64,000 bases of DNA from contig JANFNE010000031.1 in NCBI GenBank assembly GCA_024867545.1, positions 1 to 64,000 on the forward strand, written 5' to 3'. The notes beneath the pieces are model-generated. The model did no database searches, was not told the origin of the DNA, and saw only the letters and a list, made by a program, of their open reading frames with translations. Origin of the DNA: Phytopythium helicoides. Its lineage: Eukaryota > Oomycota > Peronosporomycetes > Pythiales > Pythiaceae. A program made the translations under genes and the position numbers. Each line of letters begins with the position of its first letter. Position 1 is the stretch's first letter. Below are positions 1 through 9,362 of this stretch, one piece after another.

Positions 1-251
1 AACCCTAAACCCTAAACCCTAAACCCTAAACCCTAAACCCTAAACCCTAAACCCTAAACCCTAAACCCTAAACCCTAAACCCTAAACCCTAAACCCTAAA
101 CCCTAAACCCTAAACCCTAAACCCTAAACCCTAAACCCTAAACCCTAAACCCTAAACCCTAAACCCTAAACCCTAAACCCTAAACCCTAAACCCTAAACC
201 CTAAACCCTAAACCCTAAACCCTAGAACCCTAGAACCCTACTAAACCCTAG
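1..251 (+). repeat. Telomere, CCCTAAA repeats
   Basis: Perfect head-to-tail CCCTAAA units run from position 1 to about 224. They are followed by degenerate units (CCCTAGAA, CCCTACTAAA) to about 251. This is the C-rich strand of a TTTAGGG telomere, so position 1 is a chromosome end and the chromosome extends to the right. TTTAGGG is the repeat of oomycetes and many plants; the rest of the window fits an oomycete. The abrupt change from perfect to degenerate units marks the boundary between telomerase-made and older sequence. Confidence 0.98.
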
Positions 252-1023
252 TTTGTAATTTACTAATTTCTTACCGATACATTTCCAAACCCTAATCATA
301 CTAATCATACTCCACACCAGGTTCTCAACTACACAGCTTCATGCACGTATTCACTTGGACTGTATGTCTTTGTAGCATTGCATGAATTATACTTCTGTCG
401 TACCGCAGACTGATATCTTCGTCATCGGTATACTAACCATGTTGCACTATTACATAGTTAACAGCTCTCACAACATTGTCTCGTATCCACCATGTCTGTA
501 GAGATGCTGACTGTAAAGAGTAGTTCTATTAAAGGGTTATACTATTACACATGGCAGGCCCTGATGTCGCTATGTAGCCGTGGCAGTATGTTCCTTGGTC
601 ACAGTACACAGGTTGGATACCGGACCGAATATGTATACATGTGGTGTGTATATTATACGGCATCAGTGTGTATATACCCGCTGTGTATATCGATATACAT
701 GTAGACCGTATATGCCGGTTGATAGTATACTCCATCCGTACAGTATACCATAGGTATACGTATTCTCCATATCTCCACTAATACTTTTCATATTGAACTT
801 CTGAAACATGCTACCCCCACTAAATCGGCCACGCTGAGTACGTTGGAAAAAGAAAAATCGAAATCGGCTGGTTGGATTCTGATTTACTATTTTTCGCAGT
901 TTTTGATAAAGTTCCAGAGTTATTTCGGGAATTTCGACTTGTCGTCCGAGTCCGTATGGGTTTTGTACATATCCTCCCTAATTTTCAGAAAGATTGGCTG
1001 GCTAGATCTCCAGGGACACAGTC
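252..1023. other. Distal subtelomere, no gene seen
   Basis: AT-rich single-copy-looking sequence between the telomere and the first tandem unit. Between about 610 and 760 the hexamer GTATAC and related TATACATGTA-like palindromes recur many times. Two short overlapping ORFs on opposite strands (492-704 and 529-735) are mirror shadows of each other with no family likeness. I see no gene. Confidence 0.6.
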
Positions 1024-2681
1024 TCTAAACCCTACTAAACCCTACTCGTAAAATACGGGTTTATTACGGTCCGAATCAAGTAAATTACGGCAACAAATGC
1101 AAACAAAACCCGGTAATTTACGCAATATTACGGCACCACGGAACCCCGAATGAACGTTCATTCCGCATAGTACATATATAGCAATCAGCCTCACACAAAT
1201 ATGTTCTTCATGCCTATCGTTATGTTGTCTCATACTCGCCGCGCCTGCGACGCTCTTCACACATCTGCGTACCATTCTCGATTACTATGTTTCATTGTTC
1301 CTCTTATCCTCTGCACAACACCATCACATGCGTCATCAAACACTCATTGCTCTACAATCTTCTTCAATCATACTCTACTTCACTTCAGACATCAACACTT
1401 ACTGTATAACCACAATGTGCTCAACATCATTGCTTTCCATCATCATCTCTGATAGAGACTCGCGACAGCACTTACTCATGCTAGTGCACACATCACAGTT
1501 CAGCTCACACTCTAGCGCCGACATGGTGTTCATTCAATTCGACTTGGTTCAAAACTAGATTCGCGCTGCATGATCAAGTAGAATTCCAGTCGCTCTGGCT
1601 ACACGTAGTTCATTGCACTATTCAAAGTATTAAGCACAGCACACATTTGCTTCAAAATTACTAGATATTGATTGTGGAAAGAGCATAGCTGCGTCTGTGA
1701 AGGCAAGTACGTCGCTATCAATCGGTGTGCTACTTCATCATGTTCTTTGCACACGTCACTCTATAGAGAATCATGTGCTTCAGTTTGGTTTACTTCATGT
1801 TCATTACACGCTTCACATCAGCTCCCTTGCTGATCAACTGGGTGAGCTCTAGCTATAAATGGTGTATCAACTCACACACTAGTCGTCAAGTCTCAGTCCA
1901 TTGAACCATCAAGTATTGATCGTGAAGTTGCCATCACAGCTTGTCATCCATCACATGTCAGTCAATTAGTCGTTGGTAATATCTCATGGCGTTTAATTTT
2001 ATTGTGGGCCAATCGAAAATGTAGGATTACACTCACTGATATGATGTTTCACAAATATAATCTGGCGACATCAGGCTCACCAGTACGGATTGTTTCTTTT
2101 ATCCATTCATACTTACCCACTGCTCTGTCAAGTCTGTTTTGTTTTCTTGATACTTGACTGCCCATCATTTGAGTTTGCTTTATTTACTGTGTGTGTGTTT
2201 CGGTTGGTACATGTTGTAAGTCCCTCAGCTTACATGAATGATGTAGATGGTCACAGTCTTCTTGATTACAGGAACAGCAATGGCTTGTTGATTGAGAATA
2301 ACTTGCCTGTGTAGCATTCACATCCATCTACTTGCTACGGTGGCAGAACATGTGGTTTTACTACCCACACAATGTAGAACACAACTGCCAATAATCGGAC
2401 AACATTCCTGTGACATCGTTGTTACGTACAGTATGGCTTTGTGGTAGTACCGTGGGTGAGGTTTAGTTTTTGTATCGGAGTTTCCATCAAGGGCCCACAT
2501 ATAGGGAATTTCCATAGTTAAGGGGGAGGACATCTGCGCTCGGGGAGGACAATGGCTCATTTCATACAAAAGTCAAGATAAAAAGGGGAGGACAATGGCT
2601 CCGGGGAGGGATGGCCATTGTCCTCCCCATTTTATCTTGAAGTTTGTATGAAATGGGCCATTGTCCTCCCCTGTTTAACTT
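1024..2681 (+). repeat. Subtelomeric tandem unit 1
   Basis: The unit starts with degenerate telomere repeats (CTAAACCCTACTAAACCC), continues with a block rich in TTACGG motifs, and ends in the hairpin at 2542-2671. The next unit (2682-4450) repeats it nearly base for base in long stretches, for example around 1300-1500 against 3070-3270. Unit 1 lacks about 95 bp present in unit 2 (2858-2950). A TATATATAG box follows the TTACGG block in both. Matching 83-codon ORFs (1201-1452 and 2973-3224) keep their length but differ at about 16 residues, so I do not call them genes. Confidence 0.85.
2542..2671. repeat. Subtelomeric hairpin of unit 1 (58-14-58)
   Basis: The left arm 2542-2599 and right arm 2614-2671 are inverted copies matching at 54 of 58 positions, around a 14-nt loop (2600-2613, TCCGGGGAGGGATG). 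Each arm is bounded at both ends by the same 15-mer GGGGAGGACAATGGC, so four copies of that word sit in 130 bp. A decayed further copy precedes it (about 2490-2540). The hairpin lies about 10 bp before the next block of telomere-like repeats. Confidence 0.95.
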
Positions 2682-4450
2682 CCCTAAACCCTAAACCCTA
2701 CTAACCCTACTAAACCCTGTTCGTAAAATACGGGTTTATTACGGTCCGAATCAAGTAAATTACGGTATCAAATGCAAACAAAACCCGGTAATTTACGCAA
2801 TATTACGGCACCACGGAACCCCGAATGAACGTTCATTCCGCATAGTATATATATAGCTTTGCGCGCGCATTTGCATCGAATGTGTCTTCTCATCACTTCG
2901 AATAAATAGATGTCGTGAACTACTTCAAACTCCCATCTTCATTCAATATGTACCAATCAGCCTCACACGAATATGTTGGTGATGCCGTTCATTATGTTGT
3001 TTCATACTCACCGCGCCTCCGACGCTGTTCACACATCCGCGTACCATTCTAGATCACTACGTTTCATTGTTCCTCTCCTCATCTGCACAACACCATCACA
3101 TGCGTCATCAAACACTCATTGCTCTACGATCTTCTTCAATTATACTCTACTTCACTTCAGACATTACTACTTACTGTCGAACCACAATGTGCTCAACATC
3201 ATTGCTTTCCATCATCATCTCTGATAGAGACTCGCGACAGCACTTACTCATGCTAGTGCGCACATCACAGTTCATCTGACACACCAGCGCCGACATGGTG
3301 TTCGTTCCTTTCTGCTTGGTTGTAAACAAGAGTCGCTCTGCATGATCAAATCCAGTTCCAATCGCTCTGGTTACACATAGTTCATTGCACTATACAAAGC
3401 ATCAAGCACAGCACATATTTGCTTCAAAGTTACTAGATATTGATTGTGGAAAGAGCATAGCTGCGTCTGTGAAGGCAAGTAAGTCGCTATCAATCGGTGT
3501 GCTACTTCATCATGTTCTTTCCATACTTCACTGGATAGTGAATCATGTGCTTCAGTTTGGTTTACTTCATCTTCATTACATGCTTCACATCAGCTCCCTT
3601 GCCGATCAACTAGGTGAGCTGTAGTAATCAATGGTGTCTCAACTCAGACACTAGATGTCACGTCTCAGTCCATTTCACCCTCAAGTATTGATCGTGAAGT
3701 AGCCGTCACAGCTTGTCATCCATCACATGTCAGTCAATAATCCATTGGTAACATCTCACGGCGTTTGATTTTATTGCGGACCAATCGAACAAGTAGGATT
3801 ACACTCGCTCATGGTATGTTCCACATGTGTACCTTGGCTACATCAAGTTGATGAACGCGTGTTGTTCTCTTATCTATTCATACTTGCCCTGTGCTATGTC
3901 AAGTCGGTTATGTTTGCTGATAATTGATTGTCCATCATTTGCATTTGTTTCATGTTCTGCCTGTGCCTGTTTGAATTGGTACATGTGTCAGTCTTTCAGC
4001 TTACACAATGTACATTGAAGGTCACACACTTCTTGATAACAGGAACAGCAATGGCAACGGTTGCTTGATTCAGAATAACTTGACTGTGTAGCATTCACAT
4101 CCATCAACTTGCTACGGTGTCAATACATGTGGTTTTACTACCCACACAATGTACAACACAACTGCCAATAATCTGGCAACATTCCTGTGACATAGCTGTT
4201 CCATACTGTATGGCTTTGCGGTAGTACCGTGGGTGGGTTTTCATTTTTGTATCGGACGTTATACCCGTGGGCAATTATACTTGAAATTTGTATTGAAAGT
4301 GGCATGACATTGCGCGAGGGCAGGACATTGGGCAATTATACTTGAAATTTGTATTGAAAATGGCAGGACATTGGGTCCGAGGAGGGTTGCCCAATGTCCT
4401 GCCATTTTCAATACAAATTTCAAGTATAATTGCCCAATGTCCTGCCCTGA
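2682..4450 (+). repeat. Subtelomeric tandem unit 2
   Basis: This is the second copy of the subtelomeric unit, starting with CCCTAAACCCTAAACCC and the same TTACGG-rich block and ending in the hairpin at 4318-4447. It carries an extra segment at about 2858-2950 with a GC-rich start (GCGCGCGC) that unit 1 has lost. Similarity to unit 1 runs almost throughout, up to the common GTATCGGA just before the hairpin region. There the two units differ sharply. Confidence 0.85.
4318..4447. repeat. Subtelomeric hairpin of unit 2 (58-14-58)
   Basis: The left arm 4318-4375 and right arm 4390-4447 are perfect inverted copies (58 of 58), around a 14-nt loop (4376-4389, TCCGAGGAGGGTTG). Arm ends carry GGGCAGGACATTGGG. 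Size, spacing and loop match the unit 1 hairpin, but the arm core is related to the reverse complement of the unit 1 core. A partial third copy of the arm lies at about 4268-4314. The hairpin abuts the telomere-like repeats at 4451. Confidence 0.95.
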
Positions 4451-4473
4451 TTAGGGACCCTAAACCCTAAATT
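4451..4473. repeat. Interstitial telomere-like repeats at a breakpoint
   Basis: TTAGGGACCCTAAACCC runs directly into CCTAAATTT, which is already the reverse complement of transposase codons (see the hAT fragment). Telomere units point the same way as the chromosome end. The first base pairs are a head-to-head TTAGGG/CCCTAA join. Confidence 0.85.
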
Positions 4474-5160
4474 TCTTCGCAAAGTCTCGTAGGCAGGCGG
4501 TCGTGCTGTTTGCAATCGGGTTTTGGTGTAGGACTTCCTTGACTACGAGATGTAGAATATGTGCCACTCAGCGCACGTGAAAAACCGAGGCGCGATAAAC
4601 CCAGCCTGACTCTCGTCGTTAAACAACCATTCATCTAGCGCAGAATGCAGACTGTCATTGAGTGCGGCAATCATGGTAATGTTGTTGCTGGCGTTGTCAG
4701 TTGTTACCGTCCTAGTGCTCGCCAGAATTCCTCGGTCAAACTCGTGGATCGTGTGCACCAATTGGTCGGCCATTCGATCACCAGTATACAGTGCATTCAC
4801 TCGAGCAAAACTAACAAGCACGCTACGCATCTCCCAACTCAGATCAATGTAGTGTAACGTGATTGCCATGTACCCACAGTTGGCTTGCGTGCGACGTCTG
4901 TATGTCAGTTGTAATTCCAAATCGCCTCTCGGCAACGTGAACAAGCTGCTCGCTGCGAATTTCGTTCTTCTCGCGCTCCCAACAGTGCAAACACGATCTT
5001 TCACAACTCGCCGGCTCATCTCTTTCCATGCCAGATTTATGGCCGCACAGAAGTCGATAAATCCTTCTTCCTCAACCAAAGAAAAGCAAGAGGTTGCTTT
5101 GCAATGTATGCGACAAGTTTCCTCTCAGCATCTTGCTGATCACACACAAATTCATTCAGG
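4466..5160 (-). pseudogene. hAT-family transposase fragment
   Basis: On the minus strand, from about 5160 down, successive frames encode pieces typical of the middle of hAT (RICESLEEPER-like) transposases. These include an ERKLVAYIAKQPL start and EGFIDFCAAI, then a frame break near the TTDIQTS piece. CGYMAITLHYID...WEMRSVL, TVTTDNASNN (the second catalytic Asp region) and LVVKEVLHQNPIANST follow. At least three frameshifts (about 5090, 4900 and 4555) separate them. The BED zinc finger and C-terminal dimerisation domain are missing. The reading stops exactly at the telomere-like repeats (4451-4473), as if the element had been cut there. Confidence 0.85.
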
Positions 5161-5321
5161 GCTCTGCTTTGCTTTCCCTATACTGAATCGTGATGGTAGG
5201 GGTGCGGTGCCACTTGACCAAATGGGTATGAATATTTGATGTACTTTTGCTCTTCCAGACATGCTTGATCCCTTCTGCGTTGCACATAGCGCATAGAAGT
5301 TGTCCTCCCTCACAGGACTTT

Positions 5322-5446
5322 TGACAAAAGTAGTGTCAATTTTATAAATTTAGTAAAAAAAATGGCAAATTATGACAAAAGTGGTGCGGCAATCAGTGGT
5401 GCTGGGGCGAAACAAACGATTAGATGCCACGGTGCTACTTTTGTCA
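5322..5446. repeat. Short inverted repeat, possible MITE
   Basis: TGACAAAAGTAG at 5322-5333 is inverted at 5435-5446, and a further TGACAAAAGTGG lies inside at about 5376. The 125-bp span is AT-rich and has no ORF. No clear target-site duplication was found, so a small non-autonomous transposon is only a possibility. Confidence 0.35.
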
Positions 5447-5604
5447 TTTTGGTGAGTTGTCAGCACCACATTAAAAAAATGGTTGCGGAGTTCAGATGCA
5501 CCTAGTGCAAGTAGGTCCTCAAAACCAAGAGGAGTTTACTCAACCACCAATACCGCCGCATTTGCAAGGAGAGATGGAACCCTCGCCTACGCGTCGTACG
5601 ACTA

Positions 5605-5862
5605 ATGGTTACCAAGGAGCGCGTCCGCAAGCTTGATGCGTCGCGCAAGCGTGCAAAATATGTTCGCAAGCTACCAGAGTGTCTATTCTGCACGAAGTCG
5701 ATGCGGGCGTGGGTCGAGTCAGCGCTCTGTGACCACCGCTTTCATCAAACGTGCTTTTTGAAAATGGAGCCTAACCATCATGTGGTAGGCCCAATATACG
5801 GGCACCGCGAGAGCGACATGCTGTGCCCGTTCTGCCGCCTTCTGTTTACCCTACGGAACTAA
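5605..5862 (+). CDS. Small RING-H2 finger protein (85 aa)
   Basis: An 85-residue ORF carries a RING-H2-type zinc ligand pattern in residues about 27-80. It reads CxxC (CLFC), a 12-residue gap, CDHRFHQTC (C-x-H-x2-H-x2-C), a long loop and CPFC. RING domains of this kind usually act as E3 ubiquitin ligases. There is nothing else in the protein apart from a basic N-terminus. The frame is open upstream to a stop near 5514 without another ATG, so the start at 5605 is the only ATG available unless an exon is missing. The isolated setting between transposon remains means it may itself be a fragment. Confidence 0.5.
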   Translation: MVTKERVRKLDASRKRAKYVRKLPECLFCTKSMRAWVESALCDHRFHQTCFLKMEPNHHVVGPIYGHRESDMLCPFCRLLFTLRN

Positions 5863-6776
5863 GCTGGAAAAGAGAAACCGTCGTTGGTACATCAATTTCA
5901 ATAGTGTGATTTCAAATTTAAACAGCCCAATCATACTGTCGTTAAATGTATGTACCAATACGATGTGTGCCATATGATTAAAAAAGGCTCTAATAAACAA
6001 ACTAATATGGGACATAATCACTTCAAAGTCTGAAATGGATACCATTCTGAGAACAGTACGGTCTGTGGAAAGAGTGTTTACTGATTGCTGCTGCGATGCT
6101 AAATACTCAGCACGACTCTGAACAACGTGAAAGTCACGCCAACAAATAAAGGCTAGCACCACTGCGCAAAAGAAAAGGCGGCAAGCAAAAACTAGCGGAG
6201 GAGAAGCGCAAAACTACCGGATAAATTGCGTAAAACCACCGGGTAATTGCGCTAAACTAGCCGAAATATGCTACAAAGTCAGTGAGTGAGATTTGTTGAA
6301 AAGTAAAGGATAATGCAGAAAACTAGTGGATACGAAGTTCTGAACTTGTTACTGCTGTCAAGAGTACTGGCAGGTACGCCGGTTGTGCCATTTCTGGTCG
6401 CATGTTGCACATGATCTAGTCGTTTTGGTCGTAGAGGCGCTCGGATACTCACCTTGACTCCCTATGCACTTCGTCCGTTTGTGACCAGCACCTGTCAAGT
6501 CTCCAGTGGGTGCGAGAACTTCAGTTTCCTTGAGCTCACTCTAATACCATATCAATGCCGCCGTCCTACCCGCAGCCGTATCCTTTCACGTAATATTCGA
6601 CGAGATAACACCCATCACACGCCGAATAAATAGAAGCGAGGAATTTACTTATAAGTGGGCTATTTCAGTCTTTCAAAATCTAATTGGGTATCCAGTAGCC
6701 AGTTATATTTGGATATCAGATACGATCTAAATTTAACTATCGAACCACACTTACCTCCCACTTCTCATTTTTCAAG
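5863..6776. other. Intergenic, short tandem repeats, no gene seen
   Basis: No convincing gene in about 900 bp. A 103-codon minus-strand ORF (5851-6162) has no recognisable motif. At 6185-6269 four units of 21-22 bp with the core GCG(C/T)AAAACTACCGG stand in tandem, and a fifth weak one lies at about 6334. An AT-rich stretch precedes the ATG at 6777 and may hold its promoter. Confidence 0.5.
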
Positions 6777-7235
6777 ATGGTTTCAACGTCAACGTGCGCT
6801 TGCTGTCCTGTTTGTGATGTGATGCTTGCCCGTGCAAGCCTTCGTGCCCATATTGGCCGTCGCTCATGCCTGGAGCGGCGGTATCCAGCTCTCCAGCAAC
6901 GGCGAGTTGAGGCGGCCCGCCTTGCTAAACTAGAGTACGACCGAGATTATTCGAAGGCGAGGCGGGACGTGCTTACAGAGCTCGCCGTGCGCGTTGCCAA
7001 GCTGGAGGGCCAAGTCGGTGCTGAAGCCCCGGCACTCTCAGTTGTGGTGGTGCCTGCCGTGCTTGTGGGTGGCTCTCCACCGCCCGCCCAGTCAGCGGAC
7101 ACAGCTCGAGCAGCGCGCCGGCGCATGTCGACCTGACGGGCGAGACAGAGGACATGTGCCCGGCATGCCAGGATATCGTGGCGGGGCCGATCTACTTTCG
7201 GTCATGCATCCACGTTATGAGCTCCGAGTGTCTGT

Positions 7236-7243
7236 CTCGCCTC
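7236..7243. repeat. Merlin target-site duplication, left copy
   Basis: CTCGCCTC, identical to 8700-8707 on the other side of the element. Confidence 0.95.
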
Positions 7244-8699
7244 GGCACATCAACAAATGCGCCCCACATAGCTGTTTTAAACAGTTTTGTTTAAAACAAC
7301 TAAACCAAACGCTGCTCCCGCCAATTTTCCCGCCAAACAACAATCAAGCATCACAACCAGATTCGCCCCACATCCACCACCACGTTACTCCCTGCCCACC
7401 ATGACCCCCCTCCCAGCCCCAACGCCAACTCCCGCCCCTCGCCCAGTCAGCCACGAGTACGACGTCACCGCCAACGACGACTACACCATGATCGCGGTGG
7501 TGGCGGCGTGCTCATCTGAGCTGGGGGCTATGGAGTGGGCGATGAAGGTCGGCCTTCTCGCCGCCGCCATGCTGTGTCCATCGTGCAGCTCGTCCATGCG
7601 CCTGGCAGCGACGGAGAAGCGCCAGCGATGGCGCTGCTCGCGCAAGGACTGCCGGGTTGAGCGAAGTATTCGCTCGAACTCCATTTTCGCGCGGTCGACC
7701 GCGCCATTGTGCAAGCTCATTCTGCTGCTGTTGTATTGGGCGTTTCAGCACCCCGTTACAACAGCAGCAGAGCAAGCTGAAGTATCACCGACTACTGCAG
7801 GCCAGTGGTATGCCTACGCCCAAGGCATCTGCAGCGAAGAGATGCAGCGAGCCGAATTGCAAGTAAGTACTCTACTTTCATGGTCAATGACAAAGGCAAC
7901 TACTGACAATATGACTAGGTTGGTGGCGTTGGTCACGTAGTTGAAATAGATGAGACAAGTCTGAAAAAGAAGAGCAAGTACAACCGTGGAGAGCGCCATC
8001 CTGATTACTGGATTTTCGGTGGTGTTGATCGAACAACACACAAGTGGTTTGCCAAAGTCGTCTTTGACGACAGAACTAAGCCGACACTGTCAGCATTGAT
8101 TAAGCAGTACATCAAACCGGGGTAAGCTCTGTGCACGATCAATGATACGAGCTTCAATTCTAACTTACTGTATTCGCAGCACGTTGATTATCTCCGACAT
8201 GTTCAAGTCCTACGTCACGATTGTTGCGAGCGGCAAAAACAAGGGAAAGATCCATTCATTATGCAACAATCGGTACCTAAAAGGGATGGGTTATCGTCAT
8301 CTGTGGGTAAATCACAAGAAACACTTCCGAGACCCAAAGACCGGTGCGCATTCCAACCGAATCGAAGGTCTCTGGGAAGTCAAAATCAAGCAACGCATCA
8401 AAGCCGCCCGCGGCATGAAGAAGTCAATGGTAGCTGGCTACCTCGATGAGTGCCTTTGGCGCTCTTGGTTCTTTGCTGGCAAAGCAAAGAAGAGCCATTA
8501 TTTCCAGGGTTTGATCATTGGAATCCGTAAGAAGTACCAGGTGTGAGCCGTTGCAGTTGGTTGAAGTTGCAGTGTACAGTCCAGTTCATAACTGAAAGAT
8601 CCAGTTCGATACATACGTCGTTAATTAACATTAACCGATAGCAGGTTGTTATCGCAAACTGTTTAAAACAGCTATGTGGGGCGCATTTGTTGATGTGCC
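7244..8699 (+). mobile_element. Merlin (IS1016/ISXO2-like) DNA transposon, complete
   Basis: A 1456-bp element with 44-bp perfect terminal inverted repeats (7244-7287 and 8656-8699, starting GGCACATCAACAAATG). It is flanked by an 8-bp target duplication CTCGCCTC at 7236-7243 and 8700-8707. An 8-9 bp duplication and a DDE transposase with a zinc ribbon are the marks of the Merlin superfamily, related to bacterial IS1016/IS1595 elements. Identical ends and an open transposase suggest a recent insertion. Confidence 0.95.
7401..8546 (+). CDS. Merlin transposase (ISXO2-like), 3 exons, 343 aa
   Basis: Exons 7401-7862, 7919-8121 and 8180-8546 join through two GT..AG introns (56 and 58 bp) into an uninterrupted 343-codon frame. 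Residues about 50-90 form a zinc ribbon (CPSC ... CSRKDC). The catalytic DDE triad is visible as EIDET at the start of exon 2, IISDMFKSY at the start of exon 3, and HSNRIEGLW about 50 residues later. This is the IS1595/ISXO2-like transposase fold, which cuts and pastes the element by its 44-bp ends. The ATG at 7401 lies in CCACCATG; the frame is open upstream into the left terminal repeat but without an ATG. All three catalytic positions are present, so the enzyme may be active. Confidence 0.9.
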
Positions 8700-8707
8700 C
8701 TCGCCTC
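8700..8707. repeat. Merlin target-site duplication, right copy
   Basis: CTCGCCTC, identical to 7236-7243. It lies within codons for the RING finger of the host gene. Confidence 0.95.
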
Positions 8708-8776
8708 GTTGCGGTGGCATGTGAGCAAGATCAACAACCAGTATGCCCGTTTTGCCGCCGCAATATCGAGGTTTAG

Positions 8777-9017
8777 AAGATCGAAATACAATGTTTGTAA
8801 TTTGGCAATTTCAAATGTATTTTATCATCGTTGCTCCAAATGAAATAGGCGTAAATGGAACTATTTCAAATCAGCGAGTCGTAGGAATGTAAAATTAAAA
8901 ATTACACAAATGACAGGTGTTGTGAAATCATCGAGTCGTACGAGTGTGCGCGGCAACAATTGACATGTTGGCGAGTCGTACAAACAAGCACTATGTATTC
9001 AAGGTTAAAAGTTAGCA
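8777..9017. other. AT-rich spacer, no gene seen
   Basis: About 240 bp of AT-rich sequence after the RING stop codon. The phrase GAGTCGTA recurs three times (about 8876, 8931, 8971), always as part of (G)CGAGTCGTAC/G. No ORF. Confidence 0.5.
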
Positions 9018-9275
9018 CTACTGTGTCGTAGCAATGGTTGGTGATGTTAATGATCCTACCTTCGCATTTTTACGCTTGTGTTTGGGTTTTGGACCGGGCT
9101 TCTTTCCCCGCTTTCCCACTTCTTCTGGCTCCTTCATGACGACGGTAGCAATAATCTCGTCACGAGCACGGTAAGTTATTCGATTTAAGACGTCTATCGC
9201 CGTCGCTGCTTGGGTTAAGAGCTGTAGCGCACGGGATGATACTTTCTTGTTAGCGTTAACTGCCTGTTGAGCCAC
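9018..9275 (-). CDS. Hypothetical basic ORF (85 aa)
   Basis: An 85-residue minus-strand ORF with a helical N-terminal half and a very basic C-terminal tail (KRGKKPGPKPKHKRK, residues about 56-71), as in AT-hook or nuclear-localisation tails. I do not recognise it. It lies just beyond the decayed Gypsy fragment on the same strand and may be a remnant of a gene that element landed in, or part of a retroelement. Weak evidence for a working gene. Confidence 0.25.
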   Translation of the reverse strand: MAQQAVNANKKVSSRALQLLTQAATAIDVLNRITYRARDEIIATVVMKEPEEVGKRGKKPGPKPKHKRKNAKVGSLTSPTIATTQ

Positions 9276-9362
9276 GGCTAGCTTGGCTACTTGTCAACCG
9301 GTTACTTTGGCTGACCCTAAGCAGCCGTTATGCTCGAGATTAAAGCCACTGATCCTAAAACC

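Larger units (their letters stand above)
6777..8776 (+). pseudogene. RING zinc-finger gene split by a Merlin transposon
   Basis: The host gene lies at 6777-7243 and resumes at 8708-8776. Its N-terminus has a Cys-rich finger (CPVC...H...C, residues about 12-32) and a charged helical stretch likely to form a coiled coil (about 35-80). Around 7137 the open frame ends, but a frame one base over carries CPAC, 11 residues, then CIHVMSSEC. After the transposon the same frame continues in register with VCPFCRRNIEV and a TAG. Removing the transposon plus one 8-bp target copy restores this RING half exactly. A frame change between about 7050 and 7130 is still needed, so the gene was either already broken or has an unseen splice. 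Confidence 0.75.

Noticed and set aside
1..251. Regular short repeats as a possible CRISPR array
   Set aside because: They are 7-bp telomere units without spacers, in a eukaryote.
1201..3224. Matching 83-codon ORFs in both subtelomeric units (1201-1452 and 2973-3224)
   Set aside because: About 16 of 83 residues differ and no domain is visible. Equal length follows from duplicated DNA, not from selection.
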